Assembly: GCA_011050525.1 (NCBI GenBank)
Contig: DRFO01000004.1
Coordinates: 52,550 to 116,549 of the forward strand
Source: Halopseudomonas xinjiangensis
Lineage (GTDB): Bacteria > Pseudomonadota > Gammaproteobacteria > Pseudomonadales > Pseudomonadaceae
Length of the DNA: 64,000 bases
Direction of reading: 5' to 3'
Under the pieces are notes generated by a model. It worked only from the letters and a program-made list of their open reading frames with translations. It was not told where the DNA came from and ran no database searches. The position numbers and the translations under genes were made by a program. This document shows, one piece after another, positions 1 to 10,868 of the stretch; position 1 is the stretch's first letter; every line of letters begins with the position of its first letter.

Positions 1-51
1 CGTTGTGGCGAACACAGCACATGCCAAGGCCAGCGGGTGGAGTCGTTTCAT
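1..51 (-). CDS. N-terminus of a secreted/periplasmic protein running off the left edge (signal-peptide-like MKRLHPLALACAVFATT...)
   Basis: Minus-strand ATG at 51 preceded by AAGGA-like RBS; translation looks like a signal peptide; truncated by window. Confidence 0.5.
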   Translation of the reverse strand, partial: MKRLHPLALACAVFATT

Positions 52-162
52 TGTAGTTCCTTGCATTAGTCGTCTGGGTACAGGCGGGACTCGGTTGCAT
101 CTGACTATAGACGGAAGCTCGCCTGGCGGCCAAGAAGAGGTTGTTGGGGAGCGCAAGCCGGA

Positions 163-190
163 CAACAAAAGGCCCAGCATAGCTGGGCCC
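163..190 (-). terminator. Rho-independent terminator downstream of rhlE
   Basis: On minus strand GGCCCAGC-tat-GCTGGGCC followed by TTTTGTTGT. Confidence 0.75.
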
Positions 191-210
191 TGGATCGTAC
201 CGACGAGTGA

Positions 211-1695
211 TTATCTACCAAACAATGCTGGCTTCTCACGCTGCGGGCGATTGCTGGACGGACGCGACGAGTTGCCTCGTGGGGCTGGCGCAGCCGCCTT
301 GTTGCCATTGGCCTGATGACGCCTTTCTTCTGCCACTGCATCGTGCCGCTCATTAAGAGCCGGGCGCGCTGCTCGCTGCTCGCCGCGTGGTTTCTCGCCG
401 CGGGGCTTTTCGCTGCGGGGCTTGTCATTGCGACCTTGACCGCGGCCCTGGTTCGCAGCGCCCGCACCGGCGGGCCGTTGACCCCGGCCATTGCCTGGCG
501 CGCCACGAGCACGCTCTGGCCGGTCATTGTTGAGTTCGGCCTGGGCCGGTGGCTCAAAGCCCTTCAGGCTGCCTTCTTCGATCTTCTGCCTGGTCATCCG
601 CTCGATGTCCTTCAGCAGTTTTTCTTCGTCAGGGCTCACCAGTGATACGGCGCCGCCACTGCGGCCAGCGCGACCGGTGCGGCCGATGCGGTGAACATAG
701 TCTTCAGCCACGTTGGGCAACTCGAAGTTGATCACGTGCGGCAACTGGTCGATGTCCAGGCCGCGAGCGGCGATATCGGTGGCAACCAGGATGCGCAGCT
801 TGTTGGCTTTGAAATCGGCCAGCGCTTTGGTGCGCGCGCTCTGGCTCTTGTTGCCATGGATCGCCGCCGCGGGCAGACCGTTCTTGTCCAGGTACTCGGC
901 CAGGCGATTCGCGCCGTGTTTGGTACGAGTGAAGACCAGCACCTGCTCCCAGGCGCCGTCGGTGATCAAATGAGCTACCAGAGCCCGCTTGTGACCGGCG
1001 GATACGCGATAAACGCGCTGTTCGATACGTTCGACCGTCGTATTGGGAGGCGTCACCTGAATGCGCGCCGGATTGTTCAGCAGCTTGTTGGCCAGGTCGG
1101 TAATGTCCTTGGAGAACGTCGCGGAGAACAACAGGCTCTGACGCGCAGACGGCAGCTTGGCGATGACCTTTTTCACGTCATGGACGAAGCCCATGTCGAG
1201 CATGCGGTCGGCTTCGTCGAGTACCAGAATTTCGACCTTTGACAGATCCACGGCGCGTTGGCCGACCAGATCGAGCAAGCGACCGGGGCAGGCAACCAGC
1301 ACATCAAGGCCGGGTGCGATAGCTTTCATCTGCGGATTGGCGCCTACGCCGCCGAAGACGCAGGCCGTTTTCATCGGCAATTCACCGCCGTAGGTCTGGA
1401 AGCTTTCGTGAACCTGCGCCGCCAGTTCACGTGTTGGAGTCAAAACCAGCACCCGAACCTGCTTGGGCACGCGGCGATGGGTAGAGTCTGGGTGCCCCAT
1501 CGGAAACAGTTTTTCCAGAATCGGCAAGGCAAAGCCGGCAGTCTTGCCGGTGCCGGTTTGGGCGGCGACCATCAGGTCGCGACCTTCGAGCACAGCCGGG
1601 ATGGCCTGTGACTGGACGGGAGTAGGAGTGGTGTAACCAGTGGCCGCGACTGCGCGAACGAGCAGGTCGGAGAGACCGAGAGAAGCAAAGGACAT
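211..1695 (-). CDS. rhlE: DEAD-box ATP-dependent RNA helicase RhlE
   Basis: Motifs [31 protein letters not shown]; basic low-complexity C-tail. Confidence 0.93.
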   Translation of the reverse strand: MSFASLGLSDLLVRAVAATGYTTPTPVQSQAIPAVLEGRDLMVAAQTGTGKTAGFALPILEKLFPMGHPDSTHRRVPKQVRVLVLTPTRELAAQVHESFQTYGGELPMKTACVFGGVGANPQMKAIAPGLDVLVACPGRLLDLVGQRAVDLSKVEILVLDEADRMLDMGFVHDVKKVIAKLPSARQSLLFSATFSKDITDLANKLLNNPARIQVTPPNTTVERIEQRVYRVSAGHKRALVAHLITDGAWEQVLVFTRTKHGANRLAEYLDKNGLPAAAIHGNKSQSARTKALADFKANKLRILVATDIAARGLDIDQLPHVINFELPNVAEDYVHRIGRTGRAGRSGGAVSLVSPDEEKLLKDIERMTRQKIEEGSLKGFEPPAQAELNNDRPERARGAPGNGRGQRPAGAGAANQGRGQGRNDKPRSEKPRGEKPRGEQRAARPALNERHDAVAEERRHQANGNKAAAPAPRGNSSRPSSNRPQREKPALFGR

Positions 1696-1805
1696 TCAGA
1701 TAACCCTGTGATGGCCGTTGCGAACGGGTTGTCCGTGCGGCCTGTGATGAAGGGGCGCGATTATAACAGAAAGCCGACGTAGACGTTGAACAGAGTGCCG
1801 GACGG

Positions 1806-2570
1806 TCAGTGAGCGGCGGCTGGGATGATCTGCCCATCGAGCCCTAGCCCGTATTTGTGTTGAATGCTGGCGTATTCGTCGGTCTGCTTGAAATCGCGCA
1901 GCGCTTGCCCAAACTCCTCGCCCAATCGTTCAAACTCCGGAGCCCGGCGGAAAGCCAGAAAGTAGTCGCCTTTACTCAGGGGCGTGCTGTGGTAGCTGAC
2001 CTGATCATCAATGCCCAGTCTTTTGCTGGTATGAATTCCGGCTGGGCGGCTGATGACGACCATATCGATGCGACCATGAACGAGCTTCAGCAGGTTCGAT
2101 TCGAACGTGGGTGCGGGTTCCCGCGTGAAATAGTCGGCGGTCATGAATTCTTCGTTGTTGTAGTGATAGCCAGGTGAGACGCCTATGGTCAGGCCTCGCA
2201 GGTCCTCCAGGCGTTCAAACGGGAAGGGGCGGCTCGAGACATAGAACAGGACAGTCACATTGGTGGAAAAGGGCTCGTCCGGGAAAATAAAGTGCTCCAG
2301 ACGCTTGGCGTCCGGGCTGATGTCCAATACCGCATCGGCGGCGCCTGTCTGGACCGTGTGCAAGGCGCGGCGCCACGGCATCAATTCCCAGCTTACCTGG
2401 TAGCCGAGCTGCTTCAGCAGAATGTCCGCGACTTCCTTGTCCGACCCCTTTATTTCGCCATCTTTGGCGAAGATATAGGGCGGCCACTCTTCGCTGACGA
2501 TGCGCAGGGGAGCTGCCAGCAGCGGAGTGGTTAGGAATAGACAGAGCAGAGTGCCGATAAGCGTTTTCAT
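1806..2570 (-). CDS. Transporter substrate-binding domain protein (SBP family 3-like), periplasmic
   Basis: Signal peptide MKTLIGTLLCLFLTTPLLAAP; SEEWPPYIF...GSDKEVADILLKQLGY pattern. Confidence 0.8.
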   Translation of the reverse strand: MKTLIGTLLCLFLTTPLLAAPLRIVSEEWPPYIFAKDGEIKGSDKEVADILLKQLGYQVSWELMPWRRALHTVQTGAADAVLDISPDAKRLEHFIFPDEPFSTNVTVLFYVSSRPFPFERLEDLRGLTIGVSPGYHYNNEEFMTADYFTREPAPTFESNLLKLVHGRIDMVVISRPAGIHTSKRLGIDDQVSYHSTPLSKGDYFLAFRRAPEFERLGEEFGQALRDFKQTDEYASIQHKYGLGLDGQIIPAAAH

Positions 2571-2579
2571 CAGATCGGT

Positions 2580-3440
2580 CTAGTTACTGTGACTGCTCGC
2601 ATGCAGGTTTCGCCATACCGCCAGGCTGGGCTCGGCCTGGTTCAGGGTATAGAAGTGCAACCCTGGCGCGCCGCCTTCCAGCAAGCGTTCACACATGCGG
2701 CTTATCACGTCGGTGCCGAAGCTGCTGATGCTGGCGCTATCATCGCCATAGGCTTCCAGCTGCTTGCGAATCCAGCGTGGAATTTCTGCACCACAGGCAT
2801 CCGAGAAACGCGCCAGTTTGCTGTAGTTGGTGATGGGCATGATGCCCGGAATTACCGGTATATCCACACCCGCTTTGCGTACGCGATCGACAAAGTTGAA
2901 ATAACAGTCGGCATTGAAGAAGTATTGGGTAATCGCGCTGTCGGCACCCGCCTGCGCCTTGCGCACAAAATTTTCCAGGTCAGCTTCAAAGTGCCGGGCC
3001 TGCGGGTGCGCTTCAGGATAGGCCGCCACTTCGATGGTGAAGTGATCGCCGGTTTCGTCGCGGATGAATTCCACCAGTTCATTGGCGTAACGCAACTCAC
3101 CGGACGCCTGGCCCATGCCCGATGGCAGATCACCCCGCAGGGCCACAATGCGCTTGATGCCGGAGGCGCGGTATTGCTGGAGCAGGCTGCGCAAATCTGC
3201 CTTGGAATCGCCTACACAGGACAGGTGGGGCGCCGTGGGCACCTTCACTTCCTGGTCGAGTTGCAACACGGTATTCAACGTGCGGTCCCGGGTAGAGCCG
3301 CCCGCGCCATAGGTGACCGAGAAGAATTCGGGCTTTTCCGCGGCCATTACGTGTGCAGCAGCGATGAGCTTTTCATGGCCTGCATCGGTTTTGGTTGGAA
3401 AGAATTCGAAGCTGATGACGGGTTTGTTCGGGTTATTCAT
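2580..3440 (-). CDS. metF: Methylenetetrahydrofolate reductase
   Basis: SFEFFPTKTDAGHEKL, SVTYGAGGSTRDRT, PHLSCVG, ALRGDLP, IPGIMPI motifs; start chosen at MNNPNKPVISFEFFP. Confidence 0.95.
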   Translation of the reverse strand: MNNPNKPVISFEFFPTKTDAGHEKLIAAAHVMAAEKPEFFSVTYGAGGSTRDRTLNTVLQLDQEVKVPTAPHLSCVGDSKADLRSLLQQYRASGIKRIVALRGDLPSGMGQASGELRYANELVEFIRDETGDHFTIEVAAYPEAHPQARHFEADLENFVRKAQAGADSAITQYFFNADCYFNFVDRVRKAGVDIPVIPGIMPITNYSKLARFSDACGAEIPRWIRKQLEAYGDDSASISSFGTDVISRMCERLLEGGAPGLHFYTLNQAEPSLAVWRNLHASSHSN

Positions 3441-3484
3441 GGGGTTTCCGGCCCGTACTACGGGCAAAGTCGTATCTGTGCCTT

Positions 3485-3519
3485 TCCCTGCGGCAGCCGC
3501 AAAACGGCTGCCGCAGGGA
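3485..3519. repeat. Perfect 15-bp inverted repeat in the ahcY-metF intergenic region
   Basis: TCCCTGCGGCAGCCG-caaaa-CGGCTGCCGCAGGGA; no T-tract, so not a standard terminator. Confidence 0.8.
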
Positions 3520-3537
3520 TCCTTGCTCGATGTCGAT

Positions 3538-4943
3538 CAATAGCGGTAGCTGTCCGGCTTGAACGGACCTTCCTGGCTGACGCCAATATAATCGGCCTGC
3601 TGCTGGGTCAGTCGCGTAACGACCCCACCGAAGCCCTTGACCATTTCCAGAGCGACTTCTTCGTCGAGCTTCTTCGGCAGCACCATGACCGTGACATTTG
3701 CGGTTTTTTCGGTTACCGGAAGATCAGCGAATTTCTCGTTATACAGATGGATCTGCGCCAATACCTGGTTGGCGAAGGAGCCATCCATGATCCGGCTCGG
3801 GTGTCCGGTGGCGTTGCCCAGGTTCACCAGGCGGCCTTCGGCGAGCAGGATCAGGTAATCGTCATTCTGCACGTCGATGTCCTTGCCGGTGCGGTGGATC
3901 TTGTGCACCTGCGGCTTGACCTCTTCCCAGCCCCAGTTCTTACGCATGAAAGCGGTATCGATTTCATTGTCGAAGTGGCCGATGTTGCAAACCACCGCGC
4001 GCTTCTTCAGCGCCTTGAGCATGCCGGCGTCACAGACGTTGGCATTGCCGGTAGTGGTGACGATCAGATCGATCTTGCCCAGCAGCGCTGTATCCACGCT
4101 GGCTTCGGTGCCGTCGTTAATGCCGTTTTTGTAGGGCGATACGACTTCGTAGCCGTCCATGCAGGCCTGCATGGCACAAATCGGGTCGACTTCGGTGATC
4201 TTGACGATCATGCCTTCCTGGCGCAGCGAGGCAGCCGAACCCTTGCCCACGTCACCATAACCGACGACCAGCGCCTGTTTGCCGGAGAGCAGGTGGTCGG
4301 TGGCGCGCTTGATGGCGTCGTTCAGGCTGTGACGGCAGCCGTACTTGTTGTCGTTCTTGCTTTTGGTCACCGAGTCATTGACGTTGATGGCCGGAATTTT
4401 CAAAGTGCCTTTCTTCAGCATGTCCTGCAGGCGGTGCACGCCGGTAGTGGTCTCTTCGGTCACGCCATGCACGCGTTCAAGCGCCTGGGGATACTTGTCA
4501 TGCAGGATCTGGGTCAGGTCGCCGCCATCATCCAGGATCATGTTGGCGTCCCATGGCTGGCCGTCCTTGAGAATGGTCTGCTCGATGCACCATTCGTACT
4601 CTTCTTCGGTCTCGCCCTTCCAGGCAAACACCGGGATGCCGGCTGCGGCGATGGCGGCAGCGGCCTGATCCTGGGTGGAAAAGATGTTGCAACTGGACCA
4701 ACGGACTTCAGCGCCCAGGGAGGTCAAGGTTTCGATCAGCACGGCGGTCTGGATAGTCATGTGAATGCAGCCGAGGATTCTGGCGCCCTTCAATGGCTGC
4801 TCACCGGCGTACTTGCGCCGCATCGCCATCAGCGCCGGCATTTCCGACTCGGCGATAATGATTTCACGACGGCCCCAGTCGGCCAGGGTCATGTCAGCTA
4901 CTTTGTAATCGTTGAAATCTTTGGTGTTCATAACAGCACTCAT
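3538..4943 (-). CDS. ahcY: Adenosylhomocysteinase
   Basis: [28 protein letters not shown]..., [11 protein letters not shown]-terminal KPDSYRY; ORF-track start at 5135 is too far upstream. Confidence 0.96.
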
Positions 4944-5038
4944 TTTGGTGTCTCCATTCGTTCGGACGAATGGGCGCGGTTGGTTCTTTGTGTTCCCGGC
5001 CGAGCCTGACGAGTTGGGTGGGACTGGGTCTGTGCAGG

Positions 5039-5132
5039 CGAAGTACTGCGACGGTGGACGCGCCGTGAATACGTCCCTGTAGGCTCGACGGTGGCATCCA
5101 TGCCACCGACGGTCCACCATCGCAGTTCTTCG
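5039..5132. repeat. Large intergenic imperfect inverted repeat (REP-like hairpin element) in the ahcY leader
   Basis: Outer arms cgaagtactgcgacggtggac / gtccaccatcgcagttcttcg (2 mismatches in 21); inner perfect hairpin CGGTGGCAT-CC-ATGCCACCG at 5089-5108. Confidence 0.8.
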
Positions 5133-5134
5133 CA

Positions 5135-5182
5135 AGCATCCTCTAGCCTCGCTTGCCCTCTCGCTGCAGCGCCCCTCGGTCG
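5135..5182 (-). promoter_or_regulatory. Candidate degenerate SAH riboswitch-like segment upstream of ahcY
   Basis: Minus strand CCGAGGGGCGCTGCAGCGAGAGGGCAAGCGAGGCT resembles the SAH aptamer core (CGAGGAGCGCUGC...AGGCUCG); P1 imperfect and the GGCGCUC pseudoknot partner is not at the usual distance. Confidence 0.35.
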
Positions 5183-5206
5183 GGGTCAGTCATGTCGATG
5201 TCGTTG

Positions 5207-6397
5207 CTACAGACCAGCTTCCGCCTTCAACGCCTCGGCGAGGTCGATTTTTTCCCACGGGAAAGTGGTAAAGGTATCGCCTTTTACAGTCATCTCCTGC
5301 GGCGTACGGCCAAAGTGACCATAGGCGGCAGTGGCCCGATACATGGGGTGCAACAGGTCCAGCATGCGAGTGATCGCATAAGGCCGCAGATCGAAATGCG
5401 CACGGACCAGTTGGATGATCTTGTCGTCGCTGATCTTGCCCGTGCCAAAGGTATTGATCGATACGGACGTTGGCAGCGCTACGCCAATGGCATAGGACAC
5501 CTGGATTTCACAGCGCTCGGCCAGGCCTGCGGCCACGATGTTCTTCGCCACGTAGCGACCGGCGTAGGCTGCACTCCGATCAACCTTGGACGGGTCCTTG
5601 CCGGAGAAGGCGCCGCCACCGTGCCGGGCCATCCCGCCGTAGGTATCGACAATGATCTTGCGTCCGGTCAGGCCGCAATCACCCACTGGTCCGCCAATCA
5701 CGAACTTGCCGGTCGGGTTGATGTGATACTGGGTATCGGCGTGCAGCAGCTCGGCGGGAATCACGTGCTTCACTATCACTTCCATCACCGCCTCGCGCAG
5801 ATCGGCCTGGCTGATCTCTGGATTGTGCTGCGTGGACAGCACAATGGCGTCGATGCCGACTACCTTGCCGTTGTCATAACGGCAGGTGACCTGGGACTTG
5901 GCGTCTGGCCGCAGCCAGGACAGTGTGCCGTTCTTGCGCACTTCCGACTGCCGCTCAACCAGGCGATGGGCGAAGGTGATGGGTGCCGGCATCAGCACAT
6001 CGGTTTCGTTGCTGGCATAGCCGAACATCAGGCCCTGATCGCCCGCGCCCTGATCTTCCGGCTTCTGCCGGTCGACGCCCTGGGCTATATCGGGGGACTG
6101 CTTCCCGATGATATTGATCACGCCACAGGTATCGGCGTCGTAGCCGACATCGGAGGAGGTGTAACCCACGTCCTTTATGACGCTGCGTACCAGGTCCTCG
6201 AGGTCGACCCAGGCGGTGGTGGAAATTTCGCCACCGACAATGGCGACCCCGGTTTTCACCATGGTTTCGCAAGCCACACGGGCATACTTGTCTTCGGTGA
6301 TGATCGCATCCAGCACCGCGTCGGAAATCTGGTCGGCCAGCTTGTCGGGATGACCTTCGGAGACCGATTCCGAGGTAAAGATCGAGTAATCGCTCAT
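5207..6397 (-). CDS. metK: S-adenosylmethionine synthetase
   Basis: [65 protein letters not shown]. Confidence 0.97.
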   Translation of the reverse strand: MSDYSIFTSESVSEGHPDKLADQISDAVLDAIITEDKYARVACETMVKTGVAIVGGEISTTAWVDLEDLVRSVIKDVGYTSSDVGYDADTCGVINIIGKQSPDIAQGVDRQKPEDQGAGDQGLMFGYASNETDVLMPAPITFAHRLVERQSEVRKNGTLSWLRPDAKSQVTCRYDNGKVVGIDAIVLSTQHNPEISQADLREAVMEVIVKHVIPAELLHADTQYHINPTGKFVIGGPVGDCGLTGRKIIVDTYGGMARHGGGAFSGKDPSKVDRSAAYAGRYVAKNIVAAGLAERCEIQVSYAIGVALPTSVSINTFGTGKISDDKIIQLVRAHFDLRPYAITRMLDLLHPMYRATAAYGHFGRTPQEMTVKGDTFTTFPWEKIDLAEALKAEAGL

Positions 6398-6398
6398 G

Positions 6399-7418
6399 TC
6401 ACTGTCCTTTGTTCGGGTTCTGTTGATTGATGTCTGGTTTGGTGAACTGCTGCACCTGGAGCTGGAAGCCATTGCGCAAACCGATGTACAGATTGGCGCG
6501 GGATTCCAGGCCTGCGTTGATGGCCCATCGATTGAGATCTTCCTGGTCGAAGCCGAGCCATAGGTCACCGCAGGTTTCCCTGACCCACACCTGGTCGTGA
6601 CCGCACAATTCCGTCAGGACCAGGCTGCCTCCCGGTTTCAACAGGTCGGCAAAGCGCTGCATTGCCTCGGCCGGTGCGGGCATGTGGTGAAGGACCATAT
6701 TGCTGACCAGGCAGTCGGCCAGCGGCAGCGCTTGCGGTTGCAATGCGTCCGCCAGCAGGCAGTCGACATTCTTCAGGCCTGCCTCGTTAGCCTGCTGCTT
6801 GGCGCGGTCGAGCATGGCCGGAGAACTCTCCAGCGCCGTTACGCGCTCGAAACGGCTGGCGAGGTCCGGGAGAAAGCCTCCTTCCCCAGGGCCGACTTCG
6901 ATGGCCAGATCACGTGCCGGCAAGGTCAGGCTGTCTATCAGGCTGAGCAGCGGCTCGCGATACAGGCCGAAGTGGGCAATCAGATCCTGTTGCGCCGGCG
7001 TGCCGTCCGCAAAGCGGGCGAAAAACTGTCTGGAGAGTTCCGCGCGCTGGCCGTGCACCGTGGCAATGGCGGCCACCAACTGGGCGTCCAGCGGCAGTGC
7101 ATCAAGCCCCTGCAGCAACTGTTCATGCATCGCCCCCCAGGAACTGTCCGTTGCGGGCAGGCTGCGCCGATAGAAAATCGAGTTTCCTTCGCGCCGGGTG
7201 CTGACCAGGCCGGCATTGGACAGAACTTTCAAGTGATGGCTCATGCCCGACTGACGCATGGCGAAAATCTGTGCCAGTTCCAGCACGCCGAAGGAGTCGT
7301 TGCGCAAAACTCGCAGAATATCCAGGCGCAGTACATCACCGGTGGCCTTGCAGAACGTGGCCAGTTGTTCGATGGGGTTGTACCGGGGGCGCGCGCTGAT
7401 CAGCGCTATCTCATTCAT
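6399..7418 (-). CDS. ArsR-family HTH fused to a SAM-dependent methyltransferase
   Basis: N-terminal winged HTH ([42 protein letters not shown]) plus Rossmann MTase ([27 protein letters not shown]). Confidence 0.88.
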   Translation of the reverse strand: MNEIALISARPRYNPIEQLATFCKATGDVLRLDILRVLRNDSFGVLELAQIFAMRQSGMSHHLKVLSNAGLVSTRREGNSIFYRRSLPATDSSWGAMHEQLLQGLDALPLDAQLVAAIATVHGQRAELSRQFFARFADGTPAQQDLIAHFGLYREPLLSLIDSLTLPARDLAIEVGPGEGGFLPDLASRFERVTALESSPAMLDRAKQQANEAGLKNVDCLLADALQPQALPLADCLVSNMVLHHMPAPAEAMQRFADLLKPGGSLVLTELCGHDQVWVRETCGDLWLGFDQEDLNRWAINAGLESRANLYIGLRNGFQLQVQQFTKPDINQQNPNKGQ

Positions 7419-7640
7419 GCGAGGCAGTGTAGTAGGCCGTCCGGGTCTGCGCAACATCTATATCAAAACTTTTAGATATAGAGTGGCGAGCGTTTTCAGG
7501 AAATAGCTGTAGAAAACCGCCAAATCAGGGTTTTCATTGCCCGATGACGCGGTTTGCGCGAAAATGCCGGCCTCAATTATTGGCCAGCCGGATGCATACT
7601 GGTTGTTGCCGCTTCGCCTTGTCAGCCCCAGGAGTTATTC

Positions 7641-9638
7641 ATGCCCAGCCGTCGTGACCGAGCCAATGCCATTCGTGCCCTCAGCATGGATGCTGTGCAG
7701 AAAGCCAATAGTGGTCATCCGGGTGCCCCGATGGGCATGGCCGATATCGCCGAGGTATTGTGGCGCGATTATATGAAGCACAATCCGGTCAACCCCAACT
7801 GGGCCGACCGGGATCGCTTCGTGCTCTCCAATGGGCACGGCTCGATGCTGATCTATTCGCTGCTGCACCTGACCGGCTATGACCTGTCGATCGATGAACT
7901 GAAAAACTTCCGCCAGTTGCACAGCAAGACGCCAGGCCACCCTGAATACGGCTACACCCCCGGCGTTGAAACTACCACCGGCCCGCTTGGTCAGGGTCTG
8001 GCAAACGCGGTCGGGTTTGCTCTGGCCGAGAAGATCATGGCGGCCCAGTTCAATCGCCCCGGCCATGATCTGGTTGATCACAATACCTACGTGTTCATGG
8101 GCGATGGCTGCCTGATGGAAGGTATTTCCCACGAGGTCTGCTCGCTAGCGGGCACCCTGGGGCTGAACAAGCTGATCGGTTTCTATGATGACAACGGCAT
8201 TTCCATCGATGGGGAAGTGCACGGCTGGTTTACCGACGACACGCCCAAGCGCTTTGAATCCTATGGCTGGTTGGTAATCCGCAACGTCAACGGCCACGAC
8301 GCGGCCGAAATCAAGACCGCCATCGAGACCGCCCGCAAGAGCGACAAGCCTACCCTTATCTGCTGTAAAACCATCATCGGATTTGGCTCGCCGAACAAGC
8401 AGGGTAAGGAAGAATCGCACGGTGCCGCGCTGGGTGATGCTGAAATCGCCCTAACACGTGAAAAGCTCGGTTGGAAACATGGTCCTTTCGAAATTCCTGC
8501 GGACATTTATGCCGAGTGGGATGCGAAGGATGCCGGCGCCAAAGCCGAAGCCGAATGGAGCCAGCGGTTCAGCGCCTATCAGGCAGAATTTCCGGAGCTC
8601 GCGAGCGAGTTTTTGCGTCGTATGGCTGGCGAGTTGCCGGCCGATTTCTCCGAGAAGGCCTCGGCCTTCATCCGCGACGTGGCGACGAAGGGCGAAAACA
8701 TTGCCAGCCGCAAGGCCAGTCAGAACTGCCTGAACGCATTCGGCCCGCTGCTGCCGGAACTGCTCGGCGGTTCGGCGGATCTGGCCGGCTCCAACCTGAC
8801 ACTCTGGAAAGGCTGCAAACCGGTGGTGAAGGAAGACGCATCTGGCAACTACATGTACTACGGGGTGCGTGAATTCGGCATGAGCGCGATCATGAACGGC
8901 GTCGCCTTGCATGGCGGCCTGGTGCCCTACGGCGCAACCTTCCTGATGTTCATGGAATACGCACGCAACGCGGTGCGCATGTCGGCGCTGATGAAGGTTC
9001 GCGTCCTTTATGTGTTCACCCACGATTCGATCGGACTCGGCGAAGACGGCCCGACTCACCAGCCAGTAGAGCAACTGTCGAGCCTGCGCAGCACGCCGAA
9101 CCTGGATACCTGGCGTCCAGCTGACACGGTTGAATCCGCCGTTGCCTGGAAATACGCGGTTGAGCGCAAGGACGGCCCCAGCGCGCTGATCTTCTCGCGC
9201 CAGAACCTGCCGTACCACATTCGCGACAACGAAACCGAAGCGGCTATTGCGCGCGGCGGCTACATCCTTAAAGACTGCCAGGGCGAGCCGCAGTTAATTC
9301 TGATCGCCACGGGGTCGGAGGTCGGCCTTGCCGTCCAGGCTTATGATAAGTTGACCGAGCAAGGCTTCAAGGTGCGCGTGGTTTCCATGCCCTGCACCAG
9401 CGTGTTCGATCAGCAGGACGCCGAGTACAAGCAGGCGGTGCTGCCGCTGGAAGTGGGCGCGCGCATTGCTATCGAAGCTGCCCACGGCGACTTCTGGTAC
9501 AAGTATGTCGGTCTCGATGGCCGCGTTATCGGCATGAACAGTTTCGGTGAGTCGGCTCCGGCTCCGGCCCTGTTTGAAGAGTTCGGTTTCACCGTCGAGA
9601 ATATCCTGCTGGCAGCTGAAGAGCTGCTGGAAGACTGA
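7641..9638 (+). CDS. tktA: Transketolase
   Basis: [76 protein letters not shown]. Confidence 0.97.
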   Translation: MPSRRDRANAIRALSMDAVQKANSGHPGAPMGMADIAEVLWRDYMKHNPVNPNWADRDRFVLSNGHGSMLIYSLLHLTGYDLSIDELKNFRQLHSKTPGHPEYGYTPGVETTTGPLGQGLANAVGFALAEKIMAAQFNRPGHDLVDHNTYVFMGDGCLMEGISHEVCSLAGTLGLNKLIGFYDDNGISIDGEVHGWFTDDTPKRFESYGWLVIRNVNGHDAAEIKTAIETARKSDKPTLICCKTIIGFGSPNKQGKEESHGAALGDAEIALTREKLGWKHGPFEIPADIYAEWDAKDAGAKAEAEWSQRFSAYQAEFPELASEFLRRMAGELPADFSEKASAFIRDVATKGENIASRKASQNCLNAFGPLLPELLGGSADLAGSNLTLWKGCKPVVKEDASGNYMYYGVREFGMSAIMNGVALHGGLVPYGATFLMFMEYARNAVRMSALMKVRVLYVFTHDSIGLGEDGPTHQPVEQLSSLRSTPNLDTWRPADTVESAVAWKYAVERKDGPSALIFSRQNLPYHIRDNETEAAIARGGYILKDCQGEPQLILIATGSEVGLAVQAYDKLTEQGFKVRVVSMPCTSVFDQQDAEYKQAVLPLEVGARIAIEAAHGDFWYKYVGLDGRVIGMNSFGESAPAPALFEEFGFTVENILLAAEELLED

Positions 9639-9650
9639 AACTGGTCCCAA

Positions 9651-9679
9651 GCTGCAGGCAGGCCTGGCTTGCCTGCAGC
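9651..9679. repeat. Inverted repeat between tktA and epd
   Basis: GCTGCAGGCA ... TGCCTGCAGC, 10-bp perfect arms; no U-tract. Confidence 0.6.
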
Positions 9680-9710
9680 CCGTAGCTCGACGCCAACAGA
9701 GCACTGATTC

Positions 9711-10751
9711 ATGACCGCACGACCTCCTTTTAGAATTGCTCTCAACGGCTATGGTCGGATTGGCCGCTGTGTATTGCGCGCCCTGCATGAGCGCGGCGGA
9801 GACGACTTGCAGATCGTGGCGCTCAACGATCTGGCTGATCTGGCCAGCATCGAATACCTGACCCGTTTTGATTCGACCCATGGCCGTTTTCCTGGCGATG
9901 TCCGACTTGGCGAGAGCTGTCTCGATATCAATGGCGAGAGTGTTCAGGTGCTGCGCCAGTCCGAGCCTGAGGCGATTGACTGGCGGGGGCTGGATATCGA
10001 TCTGCTGCTGGAATGCTCCGGCCACTACACCACCCGTGAGCAGGCACAGCGGTTTCTTCACGCCGGGGTATCCAGAGTTCTGTTTTCCCAGCCAATGGTC
10101 AATGAAGCGGCGGTGGATGCCACCCTGGTTTACGGTGTGAACCATGAGCAGCTCGCCCAGGATGCCCGGCTGGTTTCAAATGCCTCCTGCACTACCAATT
10201 GCGGCGTGCCCCTGCTCAAGCTGCTCAACGAGCAGATCGGTCTGGAGTACGTGTCGATCACCACCATTCATTCGGCAATGAATGACCAGCCGGTAATCGA
10301 CGCCTATCATCATGATGATTTGCGCCGCACGCGCTCTGCGTTCCAGTCGGTAATTCCCGTCTCCACCGGACTGGCGCGGGGCATTGAGCGTTTGCTGCCA
10401 GAACTTGTCGGACGTATTCAGGCCAAGGCCATACGCGTGCCCACCCTGAATGTGTCGGCACTGGATATCACCCTGCAAACCTCGCGAGACACCACCGCTG
10501 ACGAAGTCAACGCCTTGCTGCGCAGTGCAGCCGAGGGCGCCTTCAAGGGCTTGCTTGCCTATACCGAGCTGCCCCATGCCAGCTGTGATTTCAATCATGA
10601 TCCGCACTCGGCCATCGTCGATGGTAGCCAGACCCGTGTCTCTGGTCCCCGGCTGGTCAATCTGCTGGTCTGGTTTGATAACGAATGGGGTTTTGCCAAC
10701 CGGATGCTGGACGTCGCCAGCTACTGGCTGAAGCGCGACGGGGGAACTTGA
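9711..10751 (+). CDS. epd: D-erythrose-4-phosphate dehydrogenase (GAPDH family)
   Basis: RIALNGYGRIGRCVLRAL; SNASCTTNCGVPLL; TTIHSAMNDQPVIDAYHHDDLRRTRSAFQSVIPVST typical of Epd; tktA-epd-pgk-fba order. Confidence 0.88.
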   Translation: MTARPPFRIALNGYGRIGRCVLRALHERGGDDLQIVALNDLADLASIEYLTRFDSTHGRFPGDVRLGESCLDINGESVQVLRQSEPEAIDWRGLDIDLLLECSGHYTTREQAQRFLHAGVSRVLFSQPMVNEAAVDATLVYGVNHEQLAQDARLVSNASCTTNCGVPLLKLLNEQIGLEYVSITTIHSAMNDQPVIDAYHHDDLRRTRSAFQSVIPVSTGLARGIERLLPELVGRIQAKAIRVPTLNVSALDITLQTSRDTTADEVNALLRSAAEGAFKGLLAYTELPHASCDFNHDPHSAIVDGSQTRVSGPRLVNLLVWFDNEWGFANRMLDVASYWLKRDGGT

Positions 10752-10868
10752 GCACACTTTGAGGGTCCGGATACAGCGGTCTGTGGAAAAGCCCTTTGCT
10801 ACTGTTTGTCCGCAGCGGGCCTGAATCAGGGATTGCAGATTGTTTAATTTTTCTACAAGGAGTCATTG

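Noticed and set aside
5-316. 103-aa plus-strand ORF at window start
   Set aside because: Runs through the rhlE terminator hairpin and rhlE 3' end; no recognisable features
2589-5009. 806-aa plus-strand ORF
   Set aside because: Antisense shadow of metF and ahcY in high-GC DNA; no family resemblance, opposite strand has clear enzymes
5153-6430. 425-aa plus-strand ORF
   Set aside because: Antisense shadow of metK
8451-9218. 255-aa minus-strand ORF
   Set aside because: Antisense shadow of transketolase
9294-10145. 283-aa minus-strand ORF
   Set aside because: Antisense to the 3' end of tktA and the 5' end of epd; no plausible domain
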